This document shows, in pieces, positions 18,235-27,010 of a stretch of DNA of 64,000 nt (the first letter of the stretch is position 1; each line of letters begins with the position of its first letter). Under the pieces are notes generated by a model. The model did not search any database, was not told where the DNA came from, and was given only the letters and a program-made list of their open reading frames with translations. The DNA lies in contig NZ_QXIO01000001.1 in NCBI RefSeq assembly GCF_003545765.1, positions 248,001-312,000 of the forward strand, read 5' to 3'. Position numbers and translations under genes: made by a program. This DNA is from Colwellia sp. RSH04 (GTDB lineage Bacteria > Pseudomonadota > Gammaproteobacteria > Enterobacterales > Alteromonadaceae).

Positions 18235-19419
18235 ATGAATAAGCCTAAATTAATGTCGATATTTGCAGGTGGTGGTGGTCTTGATGAAGGATTTAAAGCC
18301 GCTGGCTATGACGTAAGTTGTAGTATAGATCTTGAAGAGTGGGCATGTGATACTTTACGTAAGAACAATCCTCAATCACAAGTTATTGGTCCCCCTCAAT
18401 ACTCGGGTGATGTCAAAGCCATGTCACCAGAAGAAGTTTCGAAGATTACAGGTATACAGCCTAATGAACTAGATATGATTATGGGTGGGCCTCCTTGCCA
18501 ACCTTTTAGTCAAGCTGCTTCCCAAAGGTTTTTAAAAACAGACATGAATTTCAAAAGAAAAGGCTTTGACTGTGAGGATAAAGGAACATTATTGTTTAAT
18601 TTTATTGAGTATGTTTTATTTTTCAAACCCAAAAACTTCTTGATAGAAAATGTGCCAGGACTTCTAACTGTTGATGGTGGTAAGCAACTGAATGTTGCAT
18701 TGAAAACGTTACAAGATGCTGGTTACATCATATCCGAACCTAAAATAATTGATGCGGTAAATTATGGTATTCCTCAATATAGACAACGTTTAATTATTTG
18801 GGGAAGCACTGAAGTTAAAAAGCCTGAATTACCAGAGCCTTCACACTCTTCTGCAGCTGATTTAATTTCACCACCTCAAAGAGTGGTTGCGCAAGCTTTG
18901 AGTAACCTAAGTAGTGAGTTAAAAAATACAGAAACTAGAGCCCATAAAGAATTATCTGTTGAACGCTATAAAACTCTAGAGTTTGGACAACGGGAAAAAC
19001 GAGGAAGAGTTGATCGACTCAACCCTTTCAAGCCAAGCAAAACAGTTATAGCTGGAGGTATGAAAGGCGGTGGTCGTTCTCATTTACATCCTTTTATAGC
19101 AAGAACCATGTCTGTCAGAGAGTGCGCTAGAATACAAACATTTTCAGACAGTTATGAGTTTACAGGTTCAATAGCAAGGCAATTTACTCAAGTCGGAAAT
19201 GCAGTCCCTCCCTTATTAGCAGAAAAAATAGCCTATCATATACTAAATAAACAATATGGAATTACAGTACCTAATTCATTTAAACACGAAGTGAATCTAA
19301 ACTTAGATACACCTGTCGAAACACTAGTAAACAACATGCTAATTAAGGCCATCAATGAAAAACCAGAATGGGTCTATAATTCACATTCAGAAGCTTCTAA
19401 GGGGAAAAAGCGAGCCTAA
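18235..19419 (+). CDS. DNA (cytosine-5) methyltransferase
   Basis: A 394-residue C5 methyltransferase transferring methyl from S-adenosylmethionine to cytosine. Conserved motifs are in canonical order: motif I FAGGGGLDEGF (10-20), motif IV GGPPCQPFSQA with catalytic Cys87, motif VI ENVPGL, motif VIII QYRQRL, a variable target-recognition region (about 200-275) and motif X QVGNAVPPLLA. The convergent McrBC-like operon next to it suggests this is the modification half of a restriction-modification system, or that its mark controls the nuclease. Its stop codon overlaps the stop of the nuclease gene on the other strand. The recognition sequence cannot be told from the protein. Confidence 0.95.
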   Translation: MNKPKLMSIFAGGGGLDEGFKAAGYDVSCSIDLEEWACDTLRKNNPQSQVIGPPQYSGDVKAMSPEEVSKITGIQPNELDMIMGGPPCQPFSQAASQRFLKTDMNFKRKGFDCEDKGTLLFNFIEYVLFFKPKNFLIENVPGLLTVDGGKQLNVALKTLQDAGYIISEPKIIDAVNYGIPQYRQRLIIWGSTEVKKPELPEPSHSSAADLISPPQRVVAQALSNLSSELKNTETRAHKELSVERYKTLEFGQREKRGRVDRLNPFKPSKTVIAGGMKGGGRSHLHPFIARTMSVRECARIQTFSDSYEFTGSIARQFTQVGNAVPPLLAEKIAYHILNKQYGITVPNSFKHEVNLNLDTPVETLVNNMLIKAINEKPEWVYNSHSEASKGKKRA

Positions 19420-20819
19420 ATAAGCTCACCTTTTGATAGATCTGTAATAAAAAGAGCCAATTGAGCAAAGGACTGCTCAGTGTTTTTCATCGTCCCAGTT
19501 AAATCAACACGCCAATAAAAAATGTTAACCTCATGAGTTATAAAATTTAATTTTGAAAAAGTACCGGAATCTGACTTTATTTTATCAAAAGCTTTTTGCC
19601 TTTTTTTCTCATATGAAGATCTACCTTCAGCACTTTGAATAGGGTACTTTGAACAATTTTTGTTGTTGCCCGGATAAACCAAAATCGCATAATCAGTATT
19701 AAAGCATTGTGCATAATAAGTAATTTGATAGATATCTGAATTAGATACTAATAGTTTTGAGTTTTCACTAACTGAATACTTATTTTTAGAATCTATTATA
19801 ATATTTTTAAATGATTTATTGTTATCCTTTGGTATGACGACAACATCAGGCTTAATTCTTTTCCCTTCCATTATAGGCTCTACTGGATGATCAATTTCTA
19901 GCTGTGAGCAAACATCAAAATTAGCTGGAAGTATTTGCTTTTCTAATTGTTGGCTTACAAGGCGTTCAAACAGCGCATCTAAATTAATTGTAAAATAAGG
20001 GGTAAATGAATCTTCTTCTCCACCTTCATAATGAAAACCATCATAAATTACTTGAGCGAGCGTTAAGCATTTCTCGTAATCTTTTCTGTGTAAGGTCGTG
20101 CTATTTGAAAGGCTTAGTTCATTAATATTAGGCACATAGTCAGATACTTCATGAAACACATTTAATAATTCACCTGCAATACCTTTAATTTCAGTGCACT
20201 TAGCTTCTTTCAAAACAGTACTTATAGCACCCTTAATATACTGATTTACATCCAGATCAGAAGTGGGTTCAGATATTTGTACAGTAGGAAATTCTGAAGC
20301 ATTCGAAATTGTAGATTGAAAATCAATGTTTCCCCTAATCTCGGGGTCCACTTTGGTAATATGCTGCCTACTTTTAATAACTCCCTGCTTAAGGACGTCA
20401 TAAACGGAAGATAAAAACGCTTTCGAAAAGTAATCTACAGAGGTAGTCAAAGCATCATACGAGACCTCTTCCTCAACAATTGTTTCACTATGATTCACCA
20501 GTTCTATTGCTCCAGCGACTTGAGCAAAGGCTAAACATTTCCCTACACTAATACCTGAAAATTTGGGTTCAAAAGTCAACTTAAAATATGAACAGTCAAC
20601 TACACCGACAACTGGCCCCGGAATAATAAGAATATCATCTAATTCAACCTGATATTGGAGTTTGAATATTTCAACACCAAAGCTAATTTTATGTTTTTTA
20701 GCTGCTGATTTTAAAACCATCAATATTGAGTTCTCATTATATTCAGAGCAATTTAAAGCTATTTTTTCTAATGAGAGAGGCTTTCCTACTGACAAATTGA
20801 AATTTGGAACAGTTATCAT
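19416..20819 (-). CDS. McrC-like nuclease subunit
   Basis: A 467-residue protein of the McrC type, the endonuclease partner of McrB. The C-terminal part carries a PD-(D/E)xK-like nuclease core: KPDVVVIP (about 322-330) followed by IIIDSKNKY (about 339-347), where Ser replaces the usual Glu/Thr in DxK, then the family segment DIYQITYYAQ. The N-terminal half would contact McrB. AGGA precedes the ATG at good spacing. It is third in a tight operon after the 291-aa gene and McrB, starting two bases after the McrB stop, and it interlocks tail to tail with the methyltransferase gene. Confidence 0.85.
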   Translation of the reverse strand: MITVPNFNLSVGKPLSLEKIALNCSEYNENSILMVLKSAAKKHKISFGVEIFKLQYQVELDDILIIPGPVVGVVDCSYFKLTFEPKFSGISVGKCLAFAQVAGAIELVNHSETIVEEEVSYDALTTSVDYFSKAFLSSVYDVLKQGVIKSRQHITKVDPEIRGNIDFQSTISNASEFPTVQISEPTSDLDVNQYIKGAISTVLKEAKCTEIKGIAGELLNVFHEVSDYVPNINELSLSNSTTLHRKDYEKCLTLAQVIYDGFHYEGGEEDSFTPYFTINLDALFERLVSQQLEKQILPANFDVCSQLEIDHPVEPIMEGKRIKPDVVVIPKDNNKSFKNIIIDSKNKYSVSENSKLLVSNSDIYQITYYAQCFNTDYAILVYPGNNKNCSKYPIQSAEGRSSYEKKRQKAFDKIKSDSGTFSKLNFITHEVNIFYWRVDLTGTMKNTEQSFAQLALFITDLSKGELI

Positions 20820-20821
20820 TT

Positions 20822-21781
20822 TTAGTCCTGAGCTGTATTTAACAAGGTTACTAAATTTATAAGATCTTGCTCATTTATATCATCACCAAAGTCTAGTTTT
20901 TGTCTTATTTCTGGAGTACCAAATAATTCATCAAGCTCCTTTTTATTACCTAAACCAATATATGCCTCAAGCTGGGGGAGTACAGTTTCATTGTAAACAC
21001 TCACTAGGTTTTTTAGTTTTATAGTTGAATCAACCTGCGGTACAAATAATGACTGCCCTAATGCCATATGTTTCCCTAGCATAGGGTGTTTAGTAATTCT
21101 TTTATTTAGCTTTTGAATTGAAGATACATATTCATTTATAGTAAATTCATCAAACTCAAAGGAGAATGAGTGGAGCCATTCGACTAATCCTTCATAATCA
21201 GGATTTACAAAGATAAATTTAAACCGCCTTCTAAGTGCTAAATCCAACTGCTTAATATTTCGATCAGCTGTATTCATCGTACCTATAATTACAAAGTTTT
21301 TAGGGAGTAGTAACTCATTCCCAAATTTAGATGTTTTGACACTTCTGCTATCACCGTCTAACAGCATCATTAACTCCCCAAAAATAGATGGGATATCTCC
21401 TCTATTGATTTCGTCTATTATTAGCAATTTCAACTGCTCATCGTCCGAACCAGCTGAATCTTTTATAAAATTGAAGAGTACTCCCTTTTTTGGCTCATAC
21501 TTGCCATTTACAATAGAATACCCTTCAATAAAATCTTGATAGCTATAGGATGGATGGAATTGTACAACTTCATAGTGTGCAATATCCTTACTCAATTCAT
21601 TCAACAATTTATCTACAGCGCGAGTTTTGCCGGTACCAGGAGGGCCACATAGAATAACGTGACTTCCACTTATAACCATATCCCTTAATTTATCTTCAGT
21701 TGCTGGCTTCTTCTGAATTGCAATATTTTCTATCTGAGTCATAGACTCAAAATCAGATTTTCTATCCATTGGATTTTGCAT
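20822..21781 (-). CDS. McrB-like AAA+ GTPase, short form
   Basis: A 319-residue AAA+ motor. Walker A GPPGTGKT is at 46-53, Walker B LLIIDEINRGD at 119-129, and the McrB signature MNTADR at 169-174, followed by LDLALRRRF as sensor and arginine region. Bona fide McrB uses GTP to translocate DNA and activate McrC. The usual N-terminal DNA-binding domain is absent: only about 40 residues precede Walker A. That role may fall to the 291-aa protein encoded immediately upstream, whose 3' end overlaps this gene by 20 bases. GAGGAAATCAATG gives a strong ribosome site. Confidence 0.9.
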   Translation of the reverse strand: MQNPMDRKSDFESMTQIENIAIQKKPATEDKLRDMVISGSHVILCGPPGTGKTRAVDKLLNELSKDIAHYEVVQFHPSYSYQDFIEGYSIVNGKYEPKKGVLFNFIKDSAGSDDEQLKLLIIDEINRGDIPSIFGELMMLLDGDSRSVKTSKFGNELLLPKNFVIIGTMNTADRNIKQLDLALRRRFKFIFVNPDYEGLVEWLHSFSFEFDEFTINEYVSSIQKLNKRITKHPMLGKHMALGQSLFVPQVDSTIKLKNLVSVYNETVLPQLEAYIGLGNKKELDELFGTPEIRQKLDFGDDINEQDLINLVTLLNTAQD

Positions 21782-22637
21782 TGATTTCCTCTACCCTTTT
21801 CAATATCAAACTTTTTATATTATGTAATGCGCTTTCCTTATCCTTTTTGGCAGGTTTACGCTCAAAATAATAATGAGTCTTTTCTACAGAATGTTTTGAT
21901 ATAAGATTTAAGCTTATATCTCCATTTGGTAAGTAATATGTATAACCACTAATACATAAAAACCCTAGTAAGTCCGTAATCTTACGCGTTAACTTATCCC
22001 CACTAGGCTTTAATTTAGAAATTGAATCACTATTCCGAGATTTGATTATTGCATCGGATAAACTTTTACATTGTTTATGATCTTGGGAAGGGACAAGTAT
22101 AAATTCTATTTCTCTAACATTTAAAAAGCATTGACTTTCATCTTTCTCTAATAGTTCAATTAGAACTTGTAGAATAAAGATCAAGGGGTACAGCTCTTTC
22201 CCTGAGGCTACCCATTCCTTCCAGTTATCTTCATAGGCAGGGTGAGGATATTTAAAGTTAAAGATTATAAAGTCATAAAATTGCTGACGTGAAATTTTAC
22301 CTGTTCCTAGAGCTTTTCCAAATTCAGTTAACTTAAGTTTTCCATTACTCATTTCTTTTGGGTACATAAGCAATAAAGATGTAAATAGCCTCTCTTTATT
22401 TCTAGTAAAGTCTCCTTCAGGGTTCCATAACAGATCTTCTGTTCCTGAACGGTTAGGTTTCCATGTGCTCTTTCTTGTTCGTTCCTCTAAAAGTCTTTCT
22501 AATTTTTTAATTTTAGGGTTTGATTCGCTAATGAACTCTCCTTCAAATAAATTCAAAACAGATAGTGCTGGCTGTAGCACTTCATAAACGATGTATTCTC
22601 GAAAAGCTTCGAATTTCCATAAAAGAGCTTGTGACAC
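21762..22637 (-). CDS. Unknown protein, first gene of the McrBC-like operon
   Basis: A 291-residue soluble, mainly helical protein that I do not recognise. It starts with GTG after AAGGA. Segments such as LKLTEFGKALGTGKISRQQF and YPHPAYEDNWKEWVASG resemble the non-catalytic parts of some restriction enzymes, and a basic stretch KLKPSGDKLTRKITDLLGFL may form a winged-helix-like element; this is impression, not proof. No nuclease motif was seen. Since the neighbouring McrB lacks a DNA-recognition domain, this protein is the natural candidate for target recognition. Overlap with mcrB implies coupled synthesis. Confidence 0.75.
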   Translation of the reverse strand: MSQALLWKFEAFREYIVYEVLQPALSVLNLFEGEFISESNPKIKKLERLLEERTRKSTWKPNRSGTEDLLWNPEGDFTRNKERLFTSLLLMYPKEMSNGKLKLTEFGKALGTGKISRQQFYDFIIFNFKYPHPAYEDNWKEWVASGKELYPLIFILQVLIELLEKDESQCFLNVREIEFILVPSQDHKQCKSLSDAIIKSRNSDSISKLKPSGDKLTRKITDLLGFLCISGYTYYLPNGDISLNLISKHSVEKTHYYFERKPAKKDKESALHNIKSLILKRVEEINAKSNG

Positions 22638-22903
22638 TTAATCTTCCTTATTAACTATCGAATAATTATAAAAATATTACTCGATAGTATGCCTTTAAAA
22701 TTAGGTTCAGTAAATCCAAATAAAGCCCTGTTTTATAAGAAGGATTTGTTCACTAATATTCATTGACTTTATAAATGTATATATTAAGTACACTCTAACG
22801 TTACAGTTTTTTTCCAGAATTAGGTTGTCAATTTTATCTCTATTATCTCCTAAAAATTCCATGCAATGTGGACTTTTAAAAGTTAAACATTACAGGTGAT
22901 TTC

Positions 22904-23446
22904 ATGAGTCAGAAACTAGCTTACATCCGCGTATCAAGTATTGACCAGAATCTTGATAGACAATTACACGGCATGAATTTCGATAAAACTTTCGAAGATA
23001 AATGTAGTGGTAAAGATACTAATCGTTCCGGACTAAATGAGCTAATTAGTTATGCACGTGAAGGAGATGAAGTATACGTTCATGATATTTCACGCATGGC
23101 ACGCAATACAGCAGATCTACTTAGTCTCGTGAAAAAATTTAATGACAAAGGAGTATCACTCAAATTCGAAAAAGAAAACTTAGTGTTTTCAGGCGAAACT
23201 AATCCGATGAATGATTTAATGCTTACTCTTCTTGGTGCCATCTACCAATTTGAACGTAGCATGATCCTTGAGCGCCAACGCGAAGGTATTCAGATAGCTA
23301 AAGCAAAAGGTAAATTTAAAGGTAAACAACCAAACAAACAACTTCATCAAAAGATCCAAGAATTATTCAAGTCAGGTATGAGTAAACGGGCTATATCTAT
23401 TGAGCTTGGCTGCTCAAGGCCAACAGTTTACAGGGCATTAGATTAG
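22904..23446 (+). CDS. Serine recombinase (resolvase/invertase family)
   Basis: A 180-residue small serine recombinase. The catalytic Ser11 lies in YIRVSSIDQNLDRQ. The arginine-rich active-site region DISRMARNTADLL and the helix with ERQREGIQIAKAKGKFKG lead to a C-terminal helix-turn-helix (SKRAISIELGCSRPTVYRAL). Proteins of this size act as DNA invertases or resolvases, often of plasmids and transposons. I see no obvious inverted pair of crossover sites nearby. It is divergent from the McrBC-like operon across a 266-bp gap. Its presence alongside a tyrosine integrase suggests the island contains a module of plasmid origin. Confidence 0.93.
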   Translation: MSQKLAYIRVSSIDQNLDRQLHGMNFDKTFEDKCSGKDTNRSGLNELISYAREGDEVYVHDISRMARNTADLLSLVKKFNDKGVSLKFEKENLVFSGETNPMNDLMLTLLGAIYQFERSMILERQREGIQIAKAKGKFKGKQPNKQLHQKIQELFKSGMSKRAISIELGCSRPTVYRALD

Positions 23447-23496
23447 TGCTTTTGTAAAAGAGTTGTCTCAAATTGTGACACGCGAATCAAGCCTAA

Positions 23497-24081
23497 CTAA
23501 CTTTCCCATAAGGCTCTTTCTAGAATAAACATAAGCTCCATATCAAATTTATGCTTATGTTTACCTTTTCTATCCTCTATGCCTTCTTTAAGCCACAACC
23601 TTAGCCCTTCAATATTAAGCTCTTCGCTGTTTGAATGACGATAAGCATCCTTAAGTTGCTTTTCATTATTATTGATCATTTGCAAACAAGCATCTTCAAA
23701 CGATTGTCTCTGTTCCTTCTCAACTTTAATCGTATAAAACTTTTCAGTATATCTAGTGTTAGCAATCTGACGTCCAAATCTTTCCCATTCAGAACTAAGC
23801 TGAGTAGTTCCAATTTCATTCAAGTTATAGATTATTGTTTCAGCTGTAGTACTGTCACCATCAATAATATGCCGCTCTATTCGTTTTGCTGATACCTGAC
23901 ATAACTTTCTCTTCTCACCCACTTGTAAGGTGGCAAGTTGCTTTAATAGCTTACTCAATTTATTAACAACTGCCTTTGTAGCCGTTTTTTTCTCGTGAGC
24001 CTTATTAGCTAACTTAAGCAGCTTTTCTCCATGCTCAATCCAATCGATTGGATCTTTCGGTTGATTAGGTTTAGTCGACAT
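23497..24081 (-). CDS. Hypothetical protein divergent from the possible initiator
   Basis: A 194-residue charged, probably helical soluble protein. No family was recognised. The middle has Lys-rich stretches (KLSKLLKQLATLQVGEKRKL), and the C-terminus reads LMFILERALWES. GAGG precedes the ATG. Its start lies 20 bp from the first of three iteron-like repeats, so it may bind or be controlled by them; a partition or copy-control role is speculation. It converges with the serine recombinase gene. Confidence 0.7.
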   Translation of the reverse strand: MSTKPNQPKDPIDWIEHGEKLLKLANKAHEKKTATKAVVNKLSKLLKQLATLQVGEKRKLCQVSAKRIERHIIDGDSTTAETIIYNLNEIGTTQLSSEWERFGRQIANTRYTEKFYTIKVEKEQRQSFEDACLQMINNNEKQLKDAYRHSNSEELNIEGLRLWLKEGIEDRKGKHKHKFDMELMFILERALWES

Positions 24082-24100
24082 AATTAAGCCTCAAAATAAA

Positions 24101-24163
24101 CATACCGAAAAGTATAATTGAAAACATACCAAAAAGTACATTTAAATCACACCGAAAAGTGTG
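24101..24163. repeat. Three iteron-like repeats
   Basis: Three direct copies of a motif near CATACCGAAAAGTATA begin at 24101, 24125 and 24148 (periods 24 and 23 bp). The third reads CACACCGAAAAGTGTG. Regular spacing near two helical turns between divergent genes resembles an iteron array of a replication origin or a cooperative operator. The remaining 24164-24357 region is AT-rich with no other repeat noted. Confidence 0.65.
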
Positions 24164-24357
24164 ATTCTTAATTGCGAGTTATTTGTTCTTCGGTAACGAA
24201 TAGTGTTCTTAAATTTGAAAATAGTAATTTCGTATCTAACTGACAACTGTAAAAAGTTTATAAGGTCATTAGAACTTTTGAAAATTAGAGTTTTAATGAG
24301 GTACGCGTAGTTTGATATAGCTACACAACAAACAATGATATTGAACGGAGTTTCAAA

Positions 24358-25728
24358 ATGAAGAGCAAAGATAAGCGCAGTGGTATTACTGATAACACTG
24401 ATATTTATAATCTAATTAATACACACCTATCATCCAATTATAAAGAGTCATTAGATCAACATATACCAACAGATAAGATTTTAGATCCTGCATCTTCAAA
24501 ATTTACTAGAAGCCGAGCAAGCTTACTTAATAAATATCACAATTACTTTTGGACCGAGGATGAACACTGTGAAAACTGGAAACGAGTCTTGTCAATATTT
24601 GATGATTATCGTCACTTACGTGAAACAGCATTAATTCAGTCTAAGTTAAAATCAAATGATTTTGATAATTTATTATCAGAAGACAATTTAATGTTCCTGC
24701 ATCAAATGCTGACAACCAGTTTCGTAGATCCAGCGAACCATATTGAGTCAGGTATTGATGATTTTGAAATGACATTCCGTATCCCTATTGATTGGCAGGA
24801 TAATATAGTACGAGAACTCAGTTATCATCCAGAGATCAAAGAAGCTAACCATTACACTAACAAAGGTTATTTAAAACGATATGGTAGAGTAAAAGAGTAC
24901 CGTTTTAGCACGGGTGGTACTTTTGTATTCCACCGTATGAAGCATGGTAGCAAAGGCGATTGTCTAATTTCATTTAGGTTAAGTGAAACACCACGGCGTA
25001 ATATATGTATTTTCTTTAATTGTATCTATGAAGCTCTAGGTAATAGTCACTACAGTGAGTTTCAAACCACAGCAACAATTACCCGTAAAGACCCCTACTT
25101 TTTAATCAAAGGCATTCCCTTACCTATGTTACTTGTAGACACGAGAAGTCATAACAAAGGCAAACCAATTAAACGCCAAGTTTTTGAGGGAATTAAGGGC
25201 GCTATTCTAGGCAGTTCATACTGGGGTGATAGACAGGCTAGTCATACCATCGTTTATTGTATGTATGCAAAACTTCTACACCTACAAGAGAAACTCATGA
25301 ATGGTAATAAACCAACAAAGGTTAAAAAGTTATTTAGTAAATTATTTGCCGAGCTTAGTTCTGTGCATTGCATAACTAAAATTGAACGACGTATCAATAC
25401 CCATCAGCAAGGAAGTAAATATGGTCTTATTAAAGATATGCATAATCTTCGTTGGCATACTTTCAATAAACTAGAGTTTTATTCTCCGCTGGCGTTTAAC
25501 GAGCTTAGTCCCTCTATAGTGAAGAAAGTTTTTCAATACGGTTTATCTAATGTTCGAAAGGAGCTCACAGTTAAACAAGTAGCCAGCCTTGACCTAGTGT
25601 TATCGAACCCTGACTATAAGCTTTACTTTAATCACCAACCTATCGTTTACGCTATTGAAATGAAATTGGCGAAGCTACAGCGAATTATTCAAAACCCAGT
25701 AATGCTCACTAGCACAATTAAGGTTTAA
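24358..25728 (+). CDS. Hypothetical protein, possible replication initiator
   Basis: A 456-residue soluble protein. I do not recognise the family with confidence. It has no HUH motif, Walker motif or membrane segment. Notable segments are YRFSTGGTFVFHRMKHG and IRMS-free beta-rich stretches around SETPRRNICIFFNCIY, then a C-terminal basic helical part. Its position downstream of three iteron-like repeats, and the plasmid-type serine recombinase two genes away, make a replication-initiator role possible, but this rests on context alone. CGGAG nine bases before the ATG is a good ribosome site. Confidence 0.65.
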   Translation: MKSKDKRSGITDNTDIYNLINTHLSSNYKESLDQHIPTDKILDPASSKFTRSRASLLNKYHNYFWTEDEHCENWKRVLSIFDDYRHLRETALIQSKLKSNDFDNLLSEDNLMFLHQMLTTSFVDPANHIESGIDDFEMTFRIPIDWQDNIVRELSYHPEIKEANHYTNKGYLKRYGRVKEYRFSTGGTFVFHRMKHGSKGDCLISFRLSETPRRNICIFFNCIYEALGNSHYSEFQTTATITRKDPYFLIKGIPLPMLLVDTRSHNKGKPIKRQVFEGIKGAILGSSYWGDRQASHTIVYCMYAKLLHLQEKLMNGNKPTKVKKLFSKLFAELSSVHCITKIERRINTHQQGSKYGLIKDMHNLRWHTFNKLEFYSPLAFNELSPSIVKKVFQYGLSNVRKELTVKQVASLDLVLSNPDYKLYFNHQPIVYAIEMKLAKLQRIIQNPVMLTSTIKV

Positions 25729-25841
25729 CTATTCATTAGAGCAAGGACGCTCTTTCCCAACTGAGAAAACGCCTATAAATATCTGCTTTTGAGTCTAGTT
25801 AAATAGTTACCACTTCCGCCACTTTATAAGCTCTATTTACC

Positions 25842-26228
25842 TCAACCTTCCGCATAATATTCTTTAGTATATTTTCCATAATTAAATCTAATCTTTAGTG
25901 GGCGTTTGAAGTTACAATCGTCATCACTTGCATCATCTTTCGATTTAAAGGATAAAATTTCATATTCATCAAAAATTTTTAAGCCGATACTCACCGTGGA
26001 TTTACTAATACTTTTTCCCGTAGCTTTTTTAAACTTAGAGCAAATATGGGGTTGGTCTCTAAAATCTAAGCTTTTTTCCTCTAAATGCCTTTTTAATAAG
26101 AAACATATTAATTCTATATGCTGCGCTTTAGCTTTATGAATACTTCCTTTTTTATTTTGTCTTACCTCAGCTAAAACTGATAGAAACTCAATAATAAACA
26201 TTTCCTTTTTTATCAAACCCTTAGACAT
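25842..26228 (-). CDS. Small hypothetical protein, possible winged-helix regulator
   Basis: A 128-residue basic protein. The middle (about 60-95) reads as ICSKFKKATGKSISKSTVSI followed by GLKIFDEYEILSF, which looks like a helix-turn-helix plus wing, but no family was recognised. It is divergently transcribed from the 184-aa gene, and the shared 131-bp gap has two nearby inverted repeats, as expected for an autoregulated repressor. This is inference from layout. Confidence 0.6.
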   Translation of the reverse strand: MSKGLIKKEMFIIEFLSVLAEVRQNKKGSIHKAKAQHIELICFLLKRHLEEKSLDFRDQPHICSKFKKATGKSISKSTVSIGLKIFDEYEILSFKSKDDASDDDCNFKRPLKIRFNYGKYTKEYYAEG

Positions 26229-26266
26229 AACCTACCCATTTTAAATGTAATATTTTGAATTTTAGT

Positions 26267-26300
26267 TTCCGTATTGGAAATTTTTAGAATATTGGTATTC
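26267..26300. promoter_or_regulatory. Pair of inverted repeats between divergent island genes
   Basis: TTCC-N5-GGAA (26267-26279) and GAATA-N4-TATTC (26287-26300) lie side by side in the gap between the 128-aa and 184-aa genes. They could be operators, possibly for the 128-aa protein. Confidence 0.35.
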
Positions 26301-26359
26301 CAGATTAATTATTATCCTTGATGAAAGCAATTTAATACATTAATTTTAGGAAAACATAG

Positions 26360-26914
26360 ATGACTACAAAGACTATACTTCAGCTAACTATTAAGCCGAA
26401 TTTGAATATATTTTTAGAGTTCCATCCGATTGAGAATATTTTTATCTATTTGACAGAGGGCGAAGACGACTCCCTCACTCTAAACACAAGAGACAAGAAG
26501 GTCATTGAAGATTCATTGAGTGTACTCTTCGATTACTATGAACCGTCTAAACACGATATTGACGATAAGCTAAAGGTGTTAGGCTCTTTAGCTTACTTAA
26601 AAGAAATAAATTGTATTGAATCATTATGGATAAACTACTATCCAGAAGTTAGAGAATATGAACTTGAAATAACATTTAAAGATAAATTTGATGAACGTTA
26701 TATTAGTGGCTTTTGTTATTGCTTGTTTAATCTAGTATCTCGCTCTCACAAAGTAATTACATCAGAGCTCTCTATCGAGACAATGCTTTTTAGCATAGAT
26801 GTGAGCGAAAAGTTTATGCTTGCTTTAAAAGGGTTTAAGCCCACATATGGTGAAAACTACGAAGTATACGAGCACCCTGTTTCAAAACCTTATTGTAACT
26901 TGCAAAACCTATAA
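26360..26914 (+). CDS. Hypothetical protein
   Basis: A 184-residue acidic soluble protein without recognised domain, signal peptide or membrane segment. It alternates predicted beta and helix segments, for example LQLTIKPNLNIFLEFHPI at the N-terminus and LWINYYPEVREYELEITF in the middle. AGGAAAACATAG before the ATG gives a good ribosome site. It converges with umuC. Acidic small proteins on islands can be anti-defence or toxin-neutralising factors, but nothing here shows this. Confidence 0.6.
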   Translation: MTTKTILQLTIKPNLNIFLEFHPIENIFIYLTEGEDDSLTLNTRDKKVIEDSLSVLFDYYEPSKHDIDDKLKVLGSLAYLKEINCIESLWINYYPEVREYELEITFKDKFDERYISGFCYCLFNLVSRSHKVITSELSIETMLFSIDVSEKFMLALKGFKPTYGENYEVYEHPVSKPYCNLQNL

Positions 26915-26972
26915 GGTTTCAAAGAGGCTAATGAGGGGCCGATCAGCCCCATAAGAGACTTTGTGCTGTACA

Positions 26973-26995
26973 GAGCATTATTACAAATAATGCTC
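26973..26995. terminator. Hairpin between the 184-aa gene and umuC
   Basis: A perfect 10-bp stem GAGCATTATT/AATAATGCTC with a 3-nt loop lies between convergent stops. A second GC-rich hairpin, GGGGC/GCCCC, lies at 26935-26950. Together they probably end both transcripts; neither has a long T run. Confidence 0.5.
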
Positions 26996-27010
26996 AATTT
27001 CCAAGTTAAT

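Noticed and set aside
22638-22903. Inversion sites for the serine recombinase
   Set aside because: I looked for an inverted pair of 20-30 bp sites around the gene and in the neighbouring gap and found none that convinced me.
24101-24163. CRISPR array
   Set aside because: Only three units with 23-24 bp period and no distinct spacer-length segments; the pattern fits iterons or operators.
26247-26260. Additional copy of the att core (ATTTTGAA) inside the island
   Set aside because: An 8-bp AT-rich word is expected by chance in this composition and no tRNA-like sequence surrounds it.
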